A stretch of DNA of 64,000 nt, from NCBI RefSeq assembly GCF_024158915.1, contig NZ_JAMZGF010000008.1:1-64000 (forward strand), given 5' to 3'. The notes beneath the pieces are model-generated. The model was not told the origin of the DNA. It made no database searches and worked only from the letters and a program-made list of their open reading frames with translations. The position numbers and the translations under genes were made by a program. This DNA comes from Chryseobacterium sp. S0630. Lineage in GTDB: Bacteria; Bacteroidota; Bacteroidia; Flavobacteriales; Weeksellaceae. The number at the start of each line of letters is the position of its first letter. The first letter of the stretch is position 1. Shown one piece after another: positions 45,314 through 54,003 of the stretch.

Positions 45314-46195
45314 ATGAGTCTATATACACAACCTATGCTGCGCGAAGGTGCACTAAAAGATAAAGTAGCGATTGTAACGGGAGGCGGAAGCGGCCTTGGA
45401 AAAGCAATGACCAAATACTTTCTTGAACTGGGTGCCAAAGTGGTGATTACTTCCAGAAACCTGGAAAAATTACAGGGAACAGCTAAGGAACTGGAAGAGG
45501 AAACAGGAGGTAAAGTGCTTTGTGTAGCTTGTGATGTAAGAAACTGGGATGAGGTGGAAGCCATGAAGGAAGCCACTCTGAAAGAATTCGGAAAGATTGA
45601 TATTTTATTGAATAATGCTGCCGGAAACTTTATTTCTCCCACAGAAAAACTGACTCACTCCGCTTTTGACTCTATCCTTGATATTGTTTTAAAAGGAACA
45701 AAAAACTGTACTCTTTCAGTAGGAAAACACTGGATCGATTCTAAAACTCCGGGAACTGTACTGAATATCGTAACAACATATGCATGGACAGGTTCTGCTT
45801 ATGTAGTACCATCTGCCTGTGCAAAAGCAGGAGTTCTGGCGATGACAAGATCACTGGCTGTAGAGTGGGCGAAATACGGAATCCGTTTCAATGCTATTGC
45901 TCCGGGACCTTTCCCAACCAAAGGAGCTTGGGACAGACTCCTTCCTGGAGACCTTCAGGAGAAATTTGATATGAAGAAAAAAGTTCCGTTGAGAAGAGTA
46001 GGAGAACATCAGGAGCTTGCCAATCTTGCCGCTTATCTGGTTTCCGATTATTCAGCGTATATGAATGGGGAAGTGGTAACTATTGATGGTGGAGAATGGC
46101 TTCAGGGAGCCGGAGAATTCAATATGCTTGAAGCAATTCCTAAAGAAATGTGGGATGCTTTAGAAGCGATGATTAAAGCAAAAAAATCAAATTAA
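45314..46195 (+). CDS. SDR-family enoyl/2,4-dienoyl-CoA reductase-like oxidoreductase
   Basis: A 293-residue short-chain dehydrogenase. NADP-binding TGGGSGLGKAM with the Arg-containing TSRN after beta-2, the CDVRN loop, and NNAAGNFISPTEKL. The active-site region is SACAKAGVLAMTRSLAVEW, where the usual YxxxK tyrosine is replaced by the SAxxKAGV pattern of peroxisomal/mitochondrial 2,4-dienoyl-CoA reductases. That, together with NNAAGNF, supports a fatty-acid beta-oxidation role. Monocistronic, followed by a terminator. Confidence 0.85.
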   Translation: MSLYTQPMLREGALKDKVAIVTGGGSGLGKAMTKYFLELGAKVVITSRNLEKLQGTAKELEEETGGKVLCVACDVRNWDEVEAMKEATLKEFGKIDILLNNAAGNFISPTEKLTHSAFDSILDIVLKGTKNCTLSVGKHWIDSKTPGTVLNIVTTYAWTGSAYVVPSACAKAGVLAMTRSLAVEWAKYGIRFNAIAPGPFPTKGAWDRLLPGDLQEKFDMKKKVPLRRVGEHQELANLAAYLVSDYSAYMNGEVVTIDGGEWLQGAGEFNMLEAIPKEMWDALEAMIKAKKSN

Positions 46196-46209
46196 ATTAA
46201 ACTTATATT

Positions 46210-46251
46210 AAAAAAACTCCCGGATGTGTAACAAATCCGGGAGTTTTTTTT
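46210..46251 (+). terminator. Rho-independent terminator
   Basis: AACTCCCGGAT pairs with ATCCGGGAGTT, followed by T7. Confidence 0.85.
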
Positions 46252-46279
46252 ACCTATACACTAAATAATACTTTTTCAA

Positions 46280-48220
46280 ATGAATTTTAAACTTCCAACC
46301 CTTGTTTCGACGCTTGCAGTGGTTCTGTTCTCAGGAACTGCCTATGCACAGCAAACCCCGAAATATGATTATGTAGAAGCATTTAAACCTTTCTTCTACC
46401 CTCAGACAGGTACAGCAACCCGTTCTGCAAGCGGACAGCCGGGACACGCCTATTGGCAGAATTCAGCCGATTATCATTTGAATGTCAGCCTGAATGAAGC
46501 TAAAAAAGAGATTACAGGTACAGCAGAAATTACCTACACCAACAACAGTCCCGATAAATTAGGTTTTCTTTGGCTGCAGCTGGATCAGAACCTGTTTGCA
46601 AAAGATTCCAGAGGAAATGGCGTAGTTCCACTTTCAGGAAGCAGAAATGGAGCTCATGGTGAAGAATTTAATGGCGGATATACCATTAAATCAGTTAAGC
46701 TAGATGGTAAAAAAGAAGTAAAATATACTATTACCGATACGAGAATGCAGATTGATCTTCCAAAAGAATTAAAAGCTAATGGAGGAGTTGCAAAAATAGA
46801 AATTGAATATTCCTTTATTTCTCCTGATTACGGATCAGACAGAATGGGTATTCAGGATACTAAAAACGGTAAAATATTTACCATGGCACAATGGTATCCG
46901 AGAATGTGCGTATACGATGATGTTTTAGGATGGAATACACTTCCTTACCTTGGAGCTTCGGAGTTTTATTTAGAATATGGAAATATTACAGCTAATATTA
47001 CTGTACCTGCCAATCAGTATGTAGTGGCATCCGGAGAACTTCTGAATGAGAAAGAAGTGTACAGCAAAGAAGAAATCAACAGATGGAATGAGGCAAGAAA
47101 CAGTGATAAAACGGTAATGATCCGTCCTGAATCTGAAATCGGGAAAAATAAGGCATCTGGTACAAAAACCTGGAAATTCAAAATTACGCAGACAAGAGAT
47201 TTTGCGTGGGCATCTTCTGCCGGATTTATTTTAGATGCTGCAAAAATCAATTTACCTAGTGGAAAAAAATCTCTGGCTATTTCGGCTTATCCTGCAGAAA
47301 GTGCTGGCGAAAAAGCATGGGGAAGATCTACAGAATATACGAAAGCTGCTATAGAACATTATTCCAAAAAATGGTATGAATATACGTATCCGGCGGCCAC
47401 CAATGTAGCAGGAAATGAAGGAGGAATGGAATATCCGGGAATCGTTTTCTGTCATATGGATTCTAAAGGAGAAGACCTTTGGGGCGTTACAGACCATGAG
47501 TTCGGACACAACTGGTTTCCTATGATCGTAGGATCTAATGAGAGATTATTTGCCTGGATGGACGAAGGATTCAATACATTCATTAATGGACTTTCAACCG
47601 AAGCTTTCAATAAAGGAGAGTATTACCGTAAACCTAACCTGGCAAGATCAGGAAAGTATTTGTTGACTGATGATCTGGAGCCTGTAATGGTAGGACCGGA
47701 TAATATGAAAGAAAGAAGTATCGGAGCTTTGGCTTACTATAAGCCGGGAACAGGATTAGATGTTTTAAGAGAAACTATTCTTGGGCCTGAAAAATTTGAT
47801 AAAGCATTCAGAACATATATTGACCGTTGGGCTTTTAAACATCCAACACCATGGGATTTCTTCCATACGATGGAAAATGTTTCAGGAGAGGAACTGAACT
47901 GGTTCTGGAGAGGATGGTTCTTTAATAAATGGAAAATTGATCAGTCAGTTAAGAACGTACAATATGTAAACGGAGACTTTAAAAACGGAGTTCAGATTAC
48001 GGTCGAAAATATTGGCCAGCTGCCAATGCCTACAACAGTACAAATCAAATTCAAAGATGGAACTGCACAGACGGTGAAAATTCCTGTTGAAGTCTGGAAA
48101 AGAAATACGGAATGGACCTTCAAGGTAGATTCCAGCAAGGAAATTGATGAGGTGAAACTGGATCCGAATTCTGTTGTTCCGGATGTAAATCTGGAAAATA
48201 ATAGTAAAAAACCTGCATAG
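46280..48220 (+). CDS. M1-family zinc aminopeptidase, exported (1)
   Basis: A 646-residue protein with a signal peptide (residues 1-23, AYAQ). The HExxH-x18-E zinc site is intact: H406, E407, H410 (DHEFGHNWF) and E429 (WMDEGFNTF). The GAMEN-type motif is replaced by [10 protein letters not shown]. The N-terminal beta domain ([34 protein letters not shown]) is typical. Likely a periplasmic or outer-membrane-linked peptidase. A paralogue is at 58040. Confidence 0.93.
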   Translation: MNFKLPTLVSTLAVVLFSGTAYAQQTPKYDYVEAFKPFFYPQTGTATRSASGQPGHAYWQNSADYHLNVSLNEAKKEITGTAEITYTNNSPDKLGFLWLQLDQNLFAKDSRGNGVVPLSGSRNGAHGEEFNGGYTIKSVKLDGKKEVKYTITDTRMQIDLPKELKANGGVAKIEIEYSFISPDYGSDRMGIQDTKNGKIFTMAQWYPRMCVYDDVLGWNTLPYLGASEFYLEYGNITANITVPANQYVVASGELLNEKEVYSKEEINRWNEARNSDKTVMIRPESEIGKNKASGTKTWKFKITQTRDFAWASSAGFILDAAKINLPSGKKSLAISAYPAESAGEKAWGRSTEYTKAAIEHYSKKWYEYTYPAATNVAGNEGGMEYPGIVFCHMDSKGEDLWGVTDHEFGHNWFPMIVGSNERLFAWMDEGFNTFINGLSTEAFNKGEYYRKPNLARSGKYLLTDDLEPVMVGPDNMKERSIGALAYYKPGTGLDVLRETILGPEKFDKAFRTYIDRWAFKHPTPWDFFHTMENVSGEELNWFWRGWFFNKWKIDQSVKNVQYVNGDFKNGVQITVENIGQLPMPTTVQIKFKDGTAQTVKIPVEVWKRNTEWTFKVDSSKEIDEVKLDPNSVVPDVNLENNSKKPA

Positions 48221-48627
48221 AAATATTGAATCTATTTAAATTGGCGACTATATACAATTTTACGCCATTGTCATTGACTACGTCGAATCTTCGATTTCTG
48301 ACGAAGGAAGAATCTCATGTAAAACCTGGATTCTTCATTTCATTCCTGAACTATGTTCGCAGACTTTTAGTCTGTATCAGAATGACAGAATCATTATAAT
48401 AAGTAAGATAGCAGATTAATGTAAAATTGTATAAATACCTTTAAATTTAACGCAAAGATTAATATTAATACTGAATTTTTCAGGGAGCAAAGATGGAATC
48501 AACTTCATTGATTCTTTCTAAGCGTAAGCATATTCATACAGCTTCATCAGCAGCTTGTTGCTTTCTTAGCTTACTTAAGAATAGGAAGAAATCATATCAT
48601 CTTTGCGTTTCAAAAAATAAATATCTG

Positions 48628-48670
48628 AAAAGCCTGAGCTTACCACCGTAAGTTCAGGCTTTTTATTTTT
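48628..48670 (+). terminator. Strong terminator upstream of the DUF2589 cassette
   Basis: AAAAGCCTGAGCTTAC pairs with TAAGTTCAGGCTTTTT (one wobble), followed by TATTTTT. It lies ~400 nt after the M1 peptidase gene and insulates the cassette from upstream transcription. Confidence 0.75.
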
Positions 48671-48730
48671 AGGGTGTTTTTCCGGGATAAGTAGAGGTGT
48701 TTCCCTACAATGTTTTGGTAGTCAGTGATA

Positions 48731-48738
48731 TAATTTTG
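48731..48738 (+). promoter_or_regulatory. -7 promoter box of the DUF2589 cassette (TAATTTTG)
   Basis: Exact TAnnTTTG match 29 nt before the ATG at 48768. A TTTTG at 48713-48717 is the only -33 candidate, but the spacing (13 nt) is short. Confidence 0.5.
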
Positions 48739-48767
48739 TCCCACAATATTAATCAAAACAAAAAAAC

Positions 48768-49655
48768 ATGGAAACATTAAAATCGGTGCTTGAAGCAAGC
48801 CACACCAAAAAAACAAAAAATGAGTTAATTGATCTTTTATCAGGAGTAGAAAAAGTGCTTACCCCGGCAGTCTATGAAAAAGTATCGGGAGTTGAAACTT
48901 CAGAACTGAGTTCATTGACGAATAAAGAATTATTAGCCATCGTAGACGAATTCAAAAAAAGCTATGATGAAAAGTGGGAAAAATCTTTCTCAGGTGCGTC
49001 TTCAGAAATCATGAAAATGATTGCAGGTAAAATAGCTGCTGATGAAGAAATTTTCAGAACTTCTGATGCAGCCAGCGCAGATTTTGCCGCAGAACTGGGA
49101 AGCATTGACTTTGCAACTATTATTGGCGGACCGTTGGATGCCTGCGTAAAAGCACAGTCTAATGCCTCTATTGCCACCGTTAATTTCATCAATGAAGTTG
49201 GGTTTGAACTTACAGATCCAGCCAATGCTGCCAGTCCTAAAAAACTGAGAATGGCAGAATTCAAGTACAAAAAAAATATTCCGAATCCTGATTTTAAAGA
49301 AGATGAACCGGTAAGTGCTACCAACCCAAAAACGATTCCGAATGATGTAGAAATTTCAGTGCCTTTTATTGCGTTGCTGAATGTTCCGAGTTTCAGAATT
49401 GAAACCTGTGAAGTAGATTTTAATGTAAAACTTAATTCTACATACACAAAAGATGTAAGTGATGAATTCGGGATCAATGCCGGAGTATCTGGCGGATGGG
49501 GACCTGTAAAATTCAAAGTGGATGTATCCTATAAGAGAACTTCCAGTACAGGAATCAAAGTGGAAAAAGAATATTCTCTTGGGGTAAAAGTACGTGCCAC
49601 CAATGATGAAATGCCTGCAGGACTTGAGAAAGTGCTTGGACTTCTTTCACAATAA
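48768..49655 (+). CDS. DUF2589 family protein
   Basis: A 295-residue cytoplasmic protein without a signal peptide. Residues 1-~85 are helical and charged and look like an added N-terminal extension. The DUF2589 domain follows: IDFATIIGGPLDACVKAQSNASIATVNFINEVGF, then a beta-sandwich (VEISVPFIALLNVPSFRIETCEVDFNVKL; WGPVKFKVDVSYKRTS; SLGVKVRATNDEMPAGLEKVL). The family has no established function. First of five closely spaced genes leading to a subtilase, so it is a candidate substrate or effector of that protease (inference). Confidence 0.88.
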   Translation: METLKSVLEASHTKKTKNELIDLLSGVEKVLTPAVYEKVSGVETSELSSLTNKELLAIVDEFKKSYDEKWEKSFSGASSEIMKMIAGKIAADEEIFRTSDAASADFAAELGSIDFATIIGGPLDACVKAQSNASIATVNFINEVGFELTDPANAASPKKLRMAEFKYKKNIPNPDFKEDEPVSATNPKTIPNDVEISVPFIALLNVPSFRIETCEVDFNVKLNSTYTKDVSDEFGINAGVSGGWGPVKFKVDVSYKRTSSTGIKVEKEYSLGVKVRATNDEMPAGLEKVLGLLSQ

Positions 49656-49670
49656 CAGATTTTACGAAAG

Positions 49671-50366
49671 ATGATAAAACTATCAGACTACCTGGATTAT
49701 CTCAACAACGAGATAATTCAGGCTCGTAAAAAAGCAGACGAAAATGCGGTTCTTATTGCCAAAGAGTACGCCCGTCATGAATACCTTAAATATTTTAAGG
49801 TTCCGCGTTATGCGCTGCCCAGTGTAAAGATGGATATTCCGATCAAAATCACAGATATAGATTCAGATTCTAAGTATAATTTTAAACTGAATCAGGATCA
49901 GTTTGTGACAGAAATAAATGAAAGAATTCGTCTGGCAAACAAAGATAAAAAACTGAATATTCCAGAAATTAATAAAAGACAGATTCAAACTGAAGAGTTT
50001 AAAACCCTGTTCAGTAATCTGGAAAAAAATGATCAGAAATTCGGAAAACTTCCAGCCAATGAAGTTCTTAAACTGGATCTCAGAAAGAAAATGCAGATTC
50101 TGAATTCAGGAATATTTCGACCTCAGGAAGGAACAGAAGAAGAAACCGATGAACTGAAAGAAATTTTTTCAAAAGTTCTGTTGAATAAATATACGCTGGT
50201 GAATGCAAAACTGAACAGCATTTACATAGATCCCAATACAAGTGCAGCGGAAGATAAAGATAAACTCTTCATCAACCTTCATGTGGAAATGGAGGAGGAA
50301 GGAATCAGGATTGTATCATACAAAGATAAAGACGGCAACGAAATAGAACAGATAACTTTTGAGTAA
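49671..50366 (+). CDS. Unknown protein of the DUF2589 cassette (A)
   Basis: A 231-residue soluble protein, 15 nt after the DUF2589 gene. The N-terminal helix (IIQARKKADENAVLIAKEYA) runs into a Pro-rich segment (FKVPRYALPSVKMDIPIKI) that recalls the beta-strand style of DUF2589-type proteins. The middle is charged and Asn/Lys-rich; the C-terminus is beta (DKLFINLHVEMEEEGIRIVSY). No family was recognised. Its stop overlaps the next start (TAATG), so translation is coupled. Confidence 0.75.
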   Translation: MIKLSDYLDYLNNEIIQARKKADENAVLIAKEYARHEYLKYFKVPRYALPSVKMDIPIKITDIDSDSKYNFKLNQDQFVTEINERIRLANKDKKLNIPEINKRQIQTEEFKTLFSNLEKNDQKFGKLPANEVLKLDLRKKMQILNSGIFRPQEGTEEETDELKEIFSKVLLNKYTLVNAKLNSIYIDPNTSAAEDKDKLFINLHVEMEEEGIRIVSYKDKDGNEIEQITFE

Positions 50367-50944
50367 TGCAGGAACTTATTCACTTTACGGTACAGAAAAT
50401 CAAAGAACTGCTGGAACAGTTCAATGAAGTTCAGGCTTTATATCTGTCAAAATCATTTGACTTTGATGCCCGGTTTGATGCATTTCTCAACGAAGTTCTG
50501 GAATATTTCCGTACCAAAGGAAACACCAGCCATGAATCTGAAGTATTGAAAATTATGAATATGATTTCCACCGTTAAAAGAGGTTTTAATCCTATAAAAA
50601 TGGAGAAAATATTGAATGGGAGAAGGGAAATACTCGGAGGATTCTCATTTAACGGAATGGAAAGTATTTATGGTATTCTCATGGAAATATATGCCAAGGA
50701 AAACAAAAAACTTGAGGATGCGGAAGAACTTATTTCAGGAATCATTGTCTCATTATATCAGAATGGTATTCTGGACGATGAAAAGCTGAAAGACATGAAT
50801 TCTGTTCCCAAAATTGAACGTTTCTGGAATTCACTGGTTGAGCAGAATACAGCCATATCCGGAATTAATAAGAAACTCAGACTGACCATTATTCCGGAGG
50901 ATATTTTTCTTATTCTGGAAAAGGTATTTCTGAAATTAATTTAA
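50366..50944 (+). CDS. Unknown helical protein of the DUF2589 cassette (B)
   Basis: A 192-residue, mostly helical soluble protein (TVQKIKELLEQFNEVQALYL; FDARFDAFLNEVLEYFRTKG; LEDAEELISGIIVSLYQNGILDD). It shares one base with the previous stop codon. No family or catalytic motif was recognised. An adaptor or regulatory role is possible from its helical nature and position; nothing in the sequence proves it. Confidence 0.75.
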   Translation: MQELIHFTVQKIKELLEQFNEVQALYLSKSFDFDARFDAFLNEVLEYFRTKGNTSHESEVLKIMNMISTVKRGFNPIKMEKILNGRREILGGFSFNGMESIYGILMEIYAKENKKLEDAEELISGIIVSLYQNGILDDEKLKDMNSVPKIERFWNSLVEQNTAISGINKKLRLTIIPEDIFLILEKVFLKLI

Positions 50945-50955
50945 AAAAGATCATT

Positions 50956-52218
50956 ATGGAAACCGGAAGATATATCGTTCTGTTGCAGAATCAGCAGAAA
51001 ACAGCACTCAAAAAAATAGAGAAAGAACTGGAAGTAAGTATTACCTCTTCAGAATTGCTGTCCAAAGAAAACCGTTCTTATGAAATTATTGATAAGGATA
51101 ACGGTGTACTTTACAAAAACCTGGGAGTTCTTGTGGTGGATAATATGGATGAAGATCAATTGAAAAGTGCCGTAAAAGATGAATCAAATTCTATTGTATA
51201 CTACGAAAAAGAGAGAGAATTTTTTCCAGCAGATGAATTGCAGCTGATTAGTGAACTTAAAAAACAGTCAGCCGGACTCGCAGAAAAAATTTCAGAACTT
51301 GAAAAATATATCATCAGCAAACCTTTGCCTCAAAAATCATTCATTGAAATGGAATGGGGATTAAAAGCAATCGGACTGGAAAATGCGAACTATACAGGAA
51401 AAGGAATTGATGTCTGTATTCTCGATACCGGCCTTGAAACTTCCCACCCGGATTTTTCCCATGAAGAAATTGAAGGAAAATCTTTCATTGATGGTGAAGA
51501 CTGGAACAGAGATCCCAACGGACATGGTACGCACTGCGCAGGAGTAGCTACAGGAAATACAAGAAGTGATACCGGAAAACGATACGGAATTGCCAGAGAC
51601 TGCAATCTGAAAATAGCAAAAGTGCTTGCAGACAATGGAAGAGGAACAACCAGCAGCGTGATTGATGCGATAGATTGGGCCATCTCGAAAAAATTCAGAA
51701 TACTATCCCTTTCACTGGCATCTCCGGTGAGACTAGATGATCAGCCTTCTGTTCTTTTTGAAACCATTGGAGAAAGAGCGCTGGAAAATAACTGTCTTAT
51801 TATCGCAGCTGCGGGAAACGACAGCAACAGACCGCAGATTCCACAGCCTGTTTCAATGCCGGCTAATTCAAAATCGATCATGGCAGTAGGAGCTATTGAT
51901 GCTCAGATGAAGATCGCAAGATTTTCAAATGCAGGTCTCAACCCGTCCACAGGAGGAAGTATCAATGTCTGTGCTCCCGGAGTTGATATCATCAGTTCCT
52001 ATCCTAAAAATGCAAAAAATAAAAGTAATTTGTACTACAGCATGAGCGGTACAAGTATGGCTGCACCGCATGTTTCCGGGCTTGCGGCTTTGTATATGGA
52101 ACAGTTTCCCGATAAATCAGCAAAAGAGATCTGGGAACTGATTGAAAACAAAGCAAGACCTATCGAAGGCATAAAATACAGAGATATTGGAAACGGTTTA
52201 ATACAGATATACTTATGA
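50956..52218 (+). CDS. Intracellular-type subtilase (S8) with I9-like propeptide
   Basis: A 420-residue serine protease without a signal peptide. The N-terminal ~95 residues resemble an I9 inhibitor/propeptide fold (RYIVLLQNQQKTALKKIEKEL ... GVLVVDNMDEDQLKSAVKD). The catalytic triad is complete: D157 (CILDTGLETSHPDF), H190 (NGHGTHCAGVATG), S367 (SGTSMAAPHVSGLAAL), with oxyanion N288 (AAAGND). The lack of an export signal places it in the cytoplasm with the other cassette products. It overlaps the next gene by 4 bp. Activation by propeptide cleavage is expected from the family. Confidence 0.92.
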   Translation: METGRYIVLLQNQQKTALKKIEKELEVSITSSELLSKENRSYEIIDKDNGVLYKNLGVLVVDNMDEDQLKSAVKDESNSIVYYEKEREFFPADELQLISELKKQSAGLAEKISELEKYIISKPLPQKSFIEMEWGLKAIGLENANYTGKGIDVCILDTGLETSHPDFSHEEIEGKSFIDGEDWNRDPNGHGTHCAGVATGNTRSDTGKRYGIARDCNLKIAKVLADNGRGTTSSVIDAIDWAISKKFRILSLSLASPVRLDDQPSVLFETIGERALENNCLIIAAAGNDSNRPQIPQPVSMPANSKSIMAVGAIDAQMKIARFSNAGLNPSTGGSINVCAPGVDIISSYPKNAKNKSNLYYSMSGTSMAAPHVSGLAALYMEQFPDKSAKEIWELIENKARPIEGIKYRDIGNGLIQIYL

Positions 52219-52418
52219 TCACTTACCTCGCAGTTTTAAAGAAAGATATAAATTTAAAAAAGCTTGAAGTTCTCCTCAAAAGTAAAGGCATAAAACTGGC
52301 TGCTCACTACAAAACCATAGGAGTTGTAAAGCTTGAAAGTACCATTTCCATTTCGGAGTCTGAATTCCAGGAGTATTTTATATCTATAGAAGAAGAAAAA
52401 GATAATTTAACAATATAA
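52215..52418 (+). CDS. Small I9-like protein, putative inhibitor of the subtilase
   Basis: A 67-residue protein overlapping the subtilase gene by ATGA. The predicted beta-alpha-beta-beta-alpha-beta order (TYLAVLKKD, KKLEVLLKSKGI, IGVVKLES, SESEFQEYFISIEEEKD) matches the I9 propeptide fold, as in the N-terminus of the upstream protease. Stand-alone I9 proteins are known protease inhibitors. I infer an immunity/safety function for the cassette. Confidence 0.6.
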   Translation: MITYLAVLKKDINLKKLEVLLKSKGIKLAAHYKTIGVVKLESTISISESEFQEYFISIEEEKDNLTI

Positions 52419-52454
52419 TCACATCAATAAAGCTTTTCTGTCACAGAGAAGTTT

Positions 52455-52462
52455 TATTTTTG
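52455..52462 (+). promoter_or_regulatory. -7 promoter box (TATTTTTG)
   Basis: Exact TAnnTTTG match, 22 nt before the ATG at 52485. It gives the next gene its own promoter, so the cassette ends at 52418. Confidence 0.5.
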
Positions 52463-52484
52463 TCTCTTAATGATAAAATAACAT

Positions 52485-53312
52485 ATGAATTTCAGATTTT
52501 CAATGGTGTTTCTGATGTTTTTTGCATTAGGATTCTCCCAAGACCTTACCGTAATGAGTTTTAATATCAGACTGAATGTAGAGTCGGATAAAGATAATGC
52601 CTGGCCAAAAAGAAAACAGGACGTTGCAGATTTATTGACGTACTATCATCCTGATTATTTCGGAGTACAGGAAGCGCTTCCGGAGCAGATGAAAGATATT
52701 AAAGCAGGTTTAAAAAACTATGATTATATCGGAGTAGGAAGAGATGACGGTAAAGAAAAAGGAGAATTTTCTGCCATCTTTTATGATACAGCCAAACTGG
52801 AAATTGTAAAATCCGGGACGTTCTGGTTATCTGAAACTCCGGAAAAACCATCAAAAGGCTGGGATGCTGCGCTGAACAGAATCTGTACCTATGCCGTATT
52901 TAAAGATAAAAAATCGAAGAAAGAATTTCTGGCCATGAATCTTCATTTTGATCATATTGGAAATGTAGCAAGAGTAAAATCTTCTGAATTGATCCTGAAA
53001 AAAATCAAAGAACTGAATCCAAAGAATCTTCCGGTAACACTGAGTGGAGACTTTAACCTGACAGATGATTCAGAACCGATTAAAATTCTTTCCCAGAATA
53101 TGAAAGATACTTTCTATCACTCGGAAACCAAGCATTATGGCCCGGTAGGAACTTTCACAGGCTTTAATGTGAATGAAGTTCCAAAAGACAGAATCGACTA
53201 TATTTTTACACAAGGTTTTAAAATAAGATCTCACCGACACATCAATGACAGAAGAGAAAATCTTTTGTATCCGTCAGATCATTTTCCGGTGATTGTGAAT
53301 CTTTCCCTATAA
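52485..53312 (+). CDS. Exported endonuclease/exonuclease/phosphatase-family protein
   Basis: A 275-residue protein with a signal peptide (residues 1-18, LGFSQ). The metal-dependent EEP fold is complete: MSFNIRLN (Asn), GVQEALPEQ (Glu), NLHFDHIG (His), LSGDFNLTDDSEP (Asp/Asn), RIDYIFTQGF and SDHFPV (Asp-His pair). The substrate may be nucleic acid, inositol phosphate or a phospholipid; sequence alone cannot decide. It converges with the regulator gene, 4 bp apart. Confidence 0.9.
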   Translation: MNFRFSMVFLMFFALGFSQDLTVMSFNIRLNVESDKDNAWPKRKQDVADLLTYYHPDYFGVQEALPEQMKDIKAGLKNYDYIGVGRDDGKEKGEFSAIFYDTAKLEIVKSGTFWLSETPEKPSKGWDAALNRICTYAVFKDKKSKKEFLAMNLHFDHIGNVARVKSSELILKKIKELNPKNLPVTLSGDFNLTDDSEPIKILSQNMKDTFYHSETKHYGPVGTFTGFNVNEVPKDRIDYIFTQGFKIRSHRHINDRRENLLYPSDHFPVIVNLSL

Positions 53313-53316
53313 AAAA

Positions 53317-54003
53317 TCAATTGGTTGGAAAATCAATTTCAAATCCAATTCCTCGCAGGGATTGGATTTTTATTTGAGGATCACTGTTAAAATATTTGCG
53401 AAGCCTGCTGATGAAAACATCAAGACTTCTTCCGGTAAAATAATCATTGGTTTCCCAGAGATTATCCAGAATATTATCCCTTGTAATGATGGATCGGTTG
53501 TGCTTCAGAAGATACAGAAGAAGTTCCTGTTCTCTTATGGTCAGTCGGTTGTTTCCATTAGGATGTGACAACAGAAGTTTGGTGGTGTCCAGTGAAAATT
53601 CTCCGATTTTTATCTGACTTTCGGTAATGGAGGGAAGTGTTCTCTTCAGAATATTTTTAATTCGTAAAACAAGTTCTTCAGGATCGCAGGGTTTCGCAAT
53701 ATAATCGTCAGCACCTATTTTCAATCCGGTCAAACGGTCAATTTTTTGATTTTTAGCCGTTAAAAATAACAATGGGAAATTACTCCTTTCCTTAATGATC
53801 ATTTTCGCCAGAGAGAAACCATCTATATTGGGCATCATCACATCCAGAATTCCTATCTGAAAGGGGAAATCAGCCTGAACCAATGGTATGATATCTTCCG
53901 GATTCTGAAACCAACTGACTTCAAAATCTTCCAATTCAAGATACTGCTTAAGAATCATTCCGAAATCCGGATCATCTTCTGCCAGAAGGATTTTAGTTTT
54001 CAT
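53317..54003 (-). CDS. OmpR-family response regulator (system 2)
   Basis: A 228-residue regulator. Receiver Asp in IGILDVMMPNIDGF, Lys in DDYIAKPCDPEELV; the winged helix ends IQSLRGIGFEI. Its start overlaps the end of the kinase gene by 11 bp, so the two are co-translated. Paralogue of the regulator at 42619. Confidence 0.93.
   Translation of the reverse strand: MKTKILLAEDDPDFGMILKQYLELEDFEVSWFQNPEDIIPLVQADFPFQIGILDVMMPNIDGFSLAKMIIKERSNFPLLFLTAKNQKIDRLTGLKIGADDYIAKPCDPEELVLRIKNILKRTLPSITESQIKIGEFSLDTTKLLLSHPNGNNRLTIREQELLLYLLKHNRSIITRDNILDNLWETNDYFTGRSLDVFISRLRKYFNSDPQIKIQSLRGIGFEIDFPTN

Larger units (their letters stand above)
48221..48767. repeat. Intergenic region with two nested repeat elements
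   Basis: No gene is visible. A 13-bp perfect inverted repeat (TATACAATTTTAC 48251-48263, GTAAAATTGTATA 48421-48433) encloses a 119-bp repeat (48269-48387, ends TGTCATTG/GAATGACA). That repeat has internal stems GAAGAATC/GATTCTTC and CAGACT/AGTCTG and is related to 59946-60047. A second unit is bounded by AACGCAAAGAT (48449-48459) and ATCTTTGCGTT (48599-48609). Both are MITE-like. A terminator-like hairpin and a promoter box for the next gene follow. Confidence 0.7.
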
